From positions 39,338 through 103,337 of the forward strand of contig JAFVVO010000010.1 in NCBI GenBank assembly GCA_017502165.1: a stretch of DNA of 64,000 nucleotides, in the 5' to 3' direction. The position numbers and the translations under genes were made by a program. A model generated the notes under the pieces. That model had not been told where the DNA came from. It saw nothing but the letters and a program-made list of their open reading frames with translations, and searched no databases. Of the stretch, positions 61,772-64,000 are shown in pieces (within the stretch, counting starts at the first letter, position 1; each line of letters starts with the position of its first letter). Source of the stretch: Clostridia bacterium (lineage in GTDB: Bacteria; Bacillota; Clostridia; Christensenellales; QALW01).

Positions 61772-62551
61772 ATGAGAATTTCGTCTACTTTATTTGAGAG
61801 AAACGATTTATTTTATATAGTTTGCTTCGGTGATGAAACCGTTTCGGAAAACGCCCATTGGGGAAAGGGCTCAAGAGATGCTTTCATATTGCACTACGTT
61901 CTCGAAGGGGAAGGCTATTTTAATGGCAGAGAGGTCAAAGAATCCCAAGGCTTTTTAATTACCCCAATGCAAATGCACGAATATCATTCCTCCCGAAATA
62001 ACCCTTGGAAATATTCTTGGGTAACCTTCGGCGGAAGGCTTGCGGAAGAGCTTTGCAAAAAATACGTTTCCGCCGACGAAAACGGTATTTTTAAGTTTGA
62101 CTTTATTCCACAGCTGCTCATTCTGCGCGACAGCATTCTTTCTTCCGACGGCTTATTGCGCGAGGCGGAAGCACTTTCCTATTTCTTTACGCTACTGTCA
62201 TATCACGAAAAGAAAGCCTCCGTCTGCGGAAACCGCTACGTAGAGGAAGCAAAAAGATATATGAACGCAAATTTCCATCGCAGCACGTCAATAACCGAAA
62301 TTGCCGACGCTATTGGAATAAACGACCGATATTTATACAATCTGTTTATAAAGCACGAGGGCATTTCACCTAAAAGCTATCTAAGCTCCTTAAAAATAAG
62401 AAAAGCAAAAAAACTGCTTGAAGGCACCGATTCCACTGTTTCCGAAATTGCCGTATCCATCGGCTTTCAGGACGTTTTATCCTTTTCGCGTTTTTTTGCA
62501 AAGCACGAAGGCATCTCACCCACCGATTACAGAAAATCTCGAAGCATTTAA
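61772..62551 (+). CDS. AraC family transcriptional regulator
   Basis: A 259-residue regulator. The N-terminal cupin domain (about 30-110: FILHYVLEGEGYFNGREV and ITPMQMHEYHSS) would bind a sugar. The C-terminal pair of helix-turn-helix motifs covers about 160-257 (ITEIADAIGINDRYLYNLFIKHEG and VSEIAVSIGFQDVLSFSRFF). The ATG at 61772 has GAGGTG upstream and is preferred over 61763. Divergence from the GH27 gene suggests that it activates alpha-galactoside use. Confidence 0.92.
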   Translation: MRISSTLFERNDLFYIVCFGDETVSENAHWGKGSRDAFILHYVLEGEGYFNGREVKESQGFLITPMQMHEYHSSRNNPWKYSWVTFGGRLAEELCKKYVSADENGIFKFDFIPQLLILRDSILSSDGLLREAEALSYFFTLLSYHEKKASVCGNRYVEEAKRYMNANFHRSTSITEIADAIGINDRYLYNLFIKHEGISPKSYLSSLKIRKAKKLLEGTDSTVSEIAVSIGFQDVLSFSRFFAKHEGISPTDYRKSRSI

Positions 62552-62639
62552 GTCATTGCTTGATAAATTTTTAATCGTTTAACAGATAAAAACCGCAGCA
62601 TTTTCATTTTGAAAATCCTCGAAAAAAGAGGCACACATA

Positions 62640-62840
62640 GGCGTTGTACCCGTAAGGATACAACGCCGGTTATATTCGCCTTGGCGGGTTTTATTGCTTC
62701 GCAGTTATATTCGGCTTCGCCGAGTGATATTTGATTCGCAAATTTTGGTGGCGGATAAAATATCACTGAAACCGAAAGGTTTCAATATCACTTTTGGTTT
62801 ATCAAAAATATCACTGTGAGACCTGTCTCACAATATCACT
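62640..62840. repeat. Mosaic of short palindromes joined by ATATCACT and TTATATTCG units
   Basis: Part 1 (62640-62722): hairpin GGCGTTGTA/TACAACGCC, then two TTATATTCG units (62670 and 62705), each next to a small palindrome (GCC-TTGG-C type and GGC-TTC-GCC). Part 2 (62723-62840): AGTGATAT (62723-62730) in inverted orientation, then ATATCACT at 62760, 62785, 62808 and 62833. The spacers are hairpins of different sequence: GAAACC-GAAA-GGTTTC, TTTTG-N-CAAAA and GTGAGAC-CT-GTCTCAC. The spacing is 23-25 bp. It resembles dispersed non-coding palindromic elements I recall from gut Clostridia. Confidence 0.65.
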
Positions 62841-62864
62841 AATCAAATTATTTTTTGAGATAGT

Positions 62865-62899
62865 AAAACGGATGTGCAAAATTTTTACACATCCGTTTT
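62865..62899. terminator. Bidirectional hairpin terminator for the chromate transporter genes
   Basis: Perfect 12-bp stem AAAACGGATGTG/CACATCCGTTTT with an 11-base loop. Confidence 0.78.
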
Positions 62900-63027
62900 A
62901 TATTTGTCTTATACCGTAACAAGCAGGGAAAATGTATATCACATTTTCCGCTTTTTAGGAGAACCTAACACCCTTTTCTAAACAAATATCATCTATTCGA
63001 TAAATTGGAATTTGTTTGTCAAAACCT

Positions 63028-63600
63028 TTATAATGAATACATCAGCATACCAAGACCTGCCGATATGACTATCATCAGTATCGGAGTTGGTTTTTTCTTA
63101 AATGCAAGTTTTGCTACGATGCTAATTAATATCAATATGGCGAATATAATAATGCCATTAAAATCCACATCAAGCGTATCTCCTATACCACTGAAGCCGA
63201 TTGCCGTACTCATAAACATCGTGATTGCCGTTGCGAGTATCAAGCCAATAATGCACGGACGGATGCCGCCGAGGAACGCCTTTACCCCCGCATATTTCAA
63301 CAAGTTTCGTATCAGAGCTGCGATTATGAGAATGATAAAAAATGATGGTAATACCACACCAAGTGTAGCAAGAAGTGCACCAAGAAATCCGCCTTGTGAC
63401 GAGCCGACGAAGGTCGCCATATTAACCGCGATCGGTCCGGGAGTGGATTCAGCTACGGCAATCATATTGAGCATTTCTTCCTCGGTAAGCCAACCGTACA
63501 TCAAGACCTTTTCTCTGATTAACGATATCATTCCGTATCCACCACCAAAGGAGAATGCGCCGATCTGAAGGAAGGTTAAGAACAATTCAAGATAGATCAT
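63028..63600 (-). CDS. Chromate transporter, half-size ChrA subunit (second)
   Basis: A 190-residue membrane protein of the CHR family. The N-terminal FLTFLQIGAFSFGGGYGMI and the motif STPGPIAVNMATFVG (about 51-65) are signatures of each ChrA half. About five to six membrane helices are predicted. Short CHR proteins come as pairs and act together. AGGAGG lies 7 bases before the ATG, and the gene overlaps the upstream partner by 14 bases. In bacteria without chromate stress the natural substrate may be another oxyanion. Confidence 0.9.
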   Translation of the reverse strand: MIYLELFLTFLQIGAFSFGGGYGMISLIREKVLMYGWLTEEEMLNMIAVAESTPGPIAVNMATFVGSSQGGFLGALLATLGVVLPSFFIILIIAALIRNLLKYAGVKAFLGGIRPCIIGLILATAITMFMSTAIGFSGIGDTLDVDFNGIIIFAILILISIVAKLAFKKKPTPILMIVISAGLGMLMYSL

Positions 63601-64000
63601 GTTTTTTCTTCCTCCTGACTTTGCCGATAAGATATACCACTACACCGCAAATTCCGCTGATCAGTATGTAAAATATCGTTGAAAACTTCACCGCGAACAA
63701 CGAAAACACGACCATACAAACAAGTGTTATCGAAATAATGATCATGTTAAATGCGGTTTTCTTCATCTGCTTCAGCATCTTCAACCCTGCCGAAAGGATA
63801 AGATATACCACGCATACCTGAATGCCCTTGAATGCGTATGCAACTAAGGTCAAGGAAAGAAACAAGTCAAAAACCAGTGATATAGCGTAAATAATCACAA
63901 ACGACGGAATACAAACGCCAAGCGTAGCCATAATTGAGCCGATAATTCCGGCGTTTTTGTATCCTATATAAGTTGCTGCATTGATCGCAATCGGACCGGG
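63587..64000 (-). CDS. Chromate transporter, half-size ChrA subunit (first; 5' end outside window)
   Basis: The frame is open from the right edge to 63587 (138 codons with stop). It reads PGPIAINAATYIGYKN at the window edge, the same motif as in the second subunit, so roughly the first 50 residues are missing. The remaining helices (for example SFVIIYAISLVFDLFL and CVVYLILSAGL) and the basic tail VRRKKKHDLS fit the C-terminal part of a CHR half. An internal ATG at 63931 is not the true start, because the motif continues upstream of it. Confidence 0.88.
   Translation of the reverse strand, partial: PGPIAINAATYIGYKNAGIIGSIMATLGVCIPSFVIIYAISLVFDLFLSLTLVAYAFKGIQVCVVYLILSAGLKMLKQMKKTAFNMIIISITLVCMVVFSLFAVKFSTIFYILISGICGVVVYLIGKVRRKKKHDLS

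Larger units (their letters stand above)
62552..63027. other. Gene-free region (476 bp) with palindrome mosaic and hairpins
   Basis: No credible gene. From left to right it holds small hairpins after the AraC stop (ATTTTC/GAAAAT at 62599-62615, CCTC/GAGG near 62618), the palindrome mosaic (62640-62840), the chromate-transporter terminator (62865-62899), and a further perfect 9-bp stem GGAAAATGT/ACATTTTCC (62927-62949) with a plus-strand CTTTTT. The remainder up to 63027 is AT-rich with nothing recognised. Confidence 0.7.

Noticed and set aside
62723..62840. CRISPR array
   Set aside because: The repeated unit is only 8 bases and the spacers are palindromes; no cas gene is near.
62640..62840. 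Insertion sequence or transposon remnant
   Set aside because: No transposase frame, no long terminal inverted repeats and no clear target duplication are visible.

Overview
The window reads as chromosome of an anaerobic, hydrogen-producing Firmicute of class Clostridia, most like the gut Oscillospiraceae/Ruminococcaceae group (inference). The basis is the gene set and its style: a one-chain pyruvate:ferredoxin oxidoreductase, an HydA/HydB-type [FeFe]-hydrogenase set with sensory and regulatory genes, a ribosomal L27 with a cleavable N-terminus next to its protease Prp, HemZ, IspDF, DUF1836 and DUF5685 proteins, a CIRCE-controlled groESL, strong AGGAGG ribosome sites and sigma-A-like promoters with 16-17 bp spacers. 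No rRNA, tRNA, CRISPR, phage or transposase gene was seen. Genes are packed, often with 4-base ATGA overlaps, and most convergent gene pairs share a symmetrical hairpin terminator.

Layout. 1-1.4 kb: the end of a dockerin-bearing protein, then a membrane-anchored cohesin-like protein. 1.4-3.8 kb (minus): L21-Prp-L27, then an OGG-type glycosylase and a tail-anchored zinc-ribbon protein. 3.9-8.3 kb (plus): YgjV, an unknown membrane protein, a cysteine desulfurase with ThiI (tRNA thiolation) and an EamA exporter. 8.4-8.9 kb: a small ribbon-helix-helix protein divergent from a frameshifted lipoprotein remnant. 8.9-12.4 kb: nifJ. 12.7-18 kb (minus): an XRE-cupin regulator, potABCD and a SLOG protein, with two identical palindromic operators upstream. 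18.3-21.8 kb (minus): GDPD, YjjG, SfsA, DUF5685 and a J-domain protein.

22.1-30.3 kb (plus) is the centrepiece: ten genes that mix the catalytic trimeric hydrogenase (NuoE-like, HydB, HydA and an extra small [2Fe-2S] protein) with a second hydrogenase whose H-cluster motifs look sensory, two DRTGG proteins, two stand-alone HATPase proteins and a PHP phosphoesterase. With NifJ it would pass pyruvate electrons through ferredoxin and NADH to H2, with a built-in redox or H2 sensing branch (inference).

30.5-34.1 kb: a beta-propeller protein of unknown function between two copies of the same terminator, malic enzyme, and a fusion of a PqqD domain to an ER-type (Ser-His) signal-peptidase domain. 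34.2-39 kb: groESL, an unknown protein, a metallophosphoesterase and a DUF4380 protein. 39-44.2 kb (minus): S4 protein, IspDF, a membrane propeller protein, RadA and a PIN-TRAM protein. 44.3-45.5 kb: a cation exporter. 45.6-55.8 kb (minus): RecJ, RelA, Dtd, a metallo-beta-lactamase hydrolase and HemZ, then HisS-AspS under their own promoter. 55.9-58.1 kb: a SecD/SecF pair that lacks conserved membrane acidic residues. 58.2-62.6 kb: small membrane protein, SGNH esterase, DUF1836 protein, and a GH27 alpha-galactosidase divergent from an AraC regulator. 62.6-62.9 kb holds a mosaic of small palindromes joined by a repeated 8-mer. The window ends in a pair of half-size chromate transporters, the upstream one cut by the window edge.
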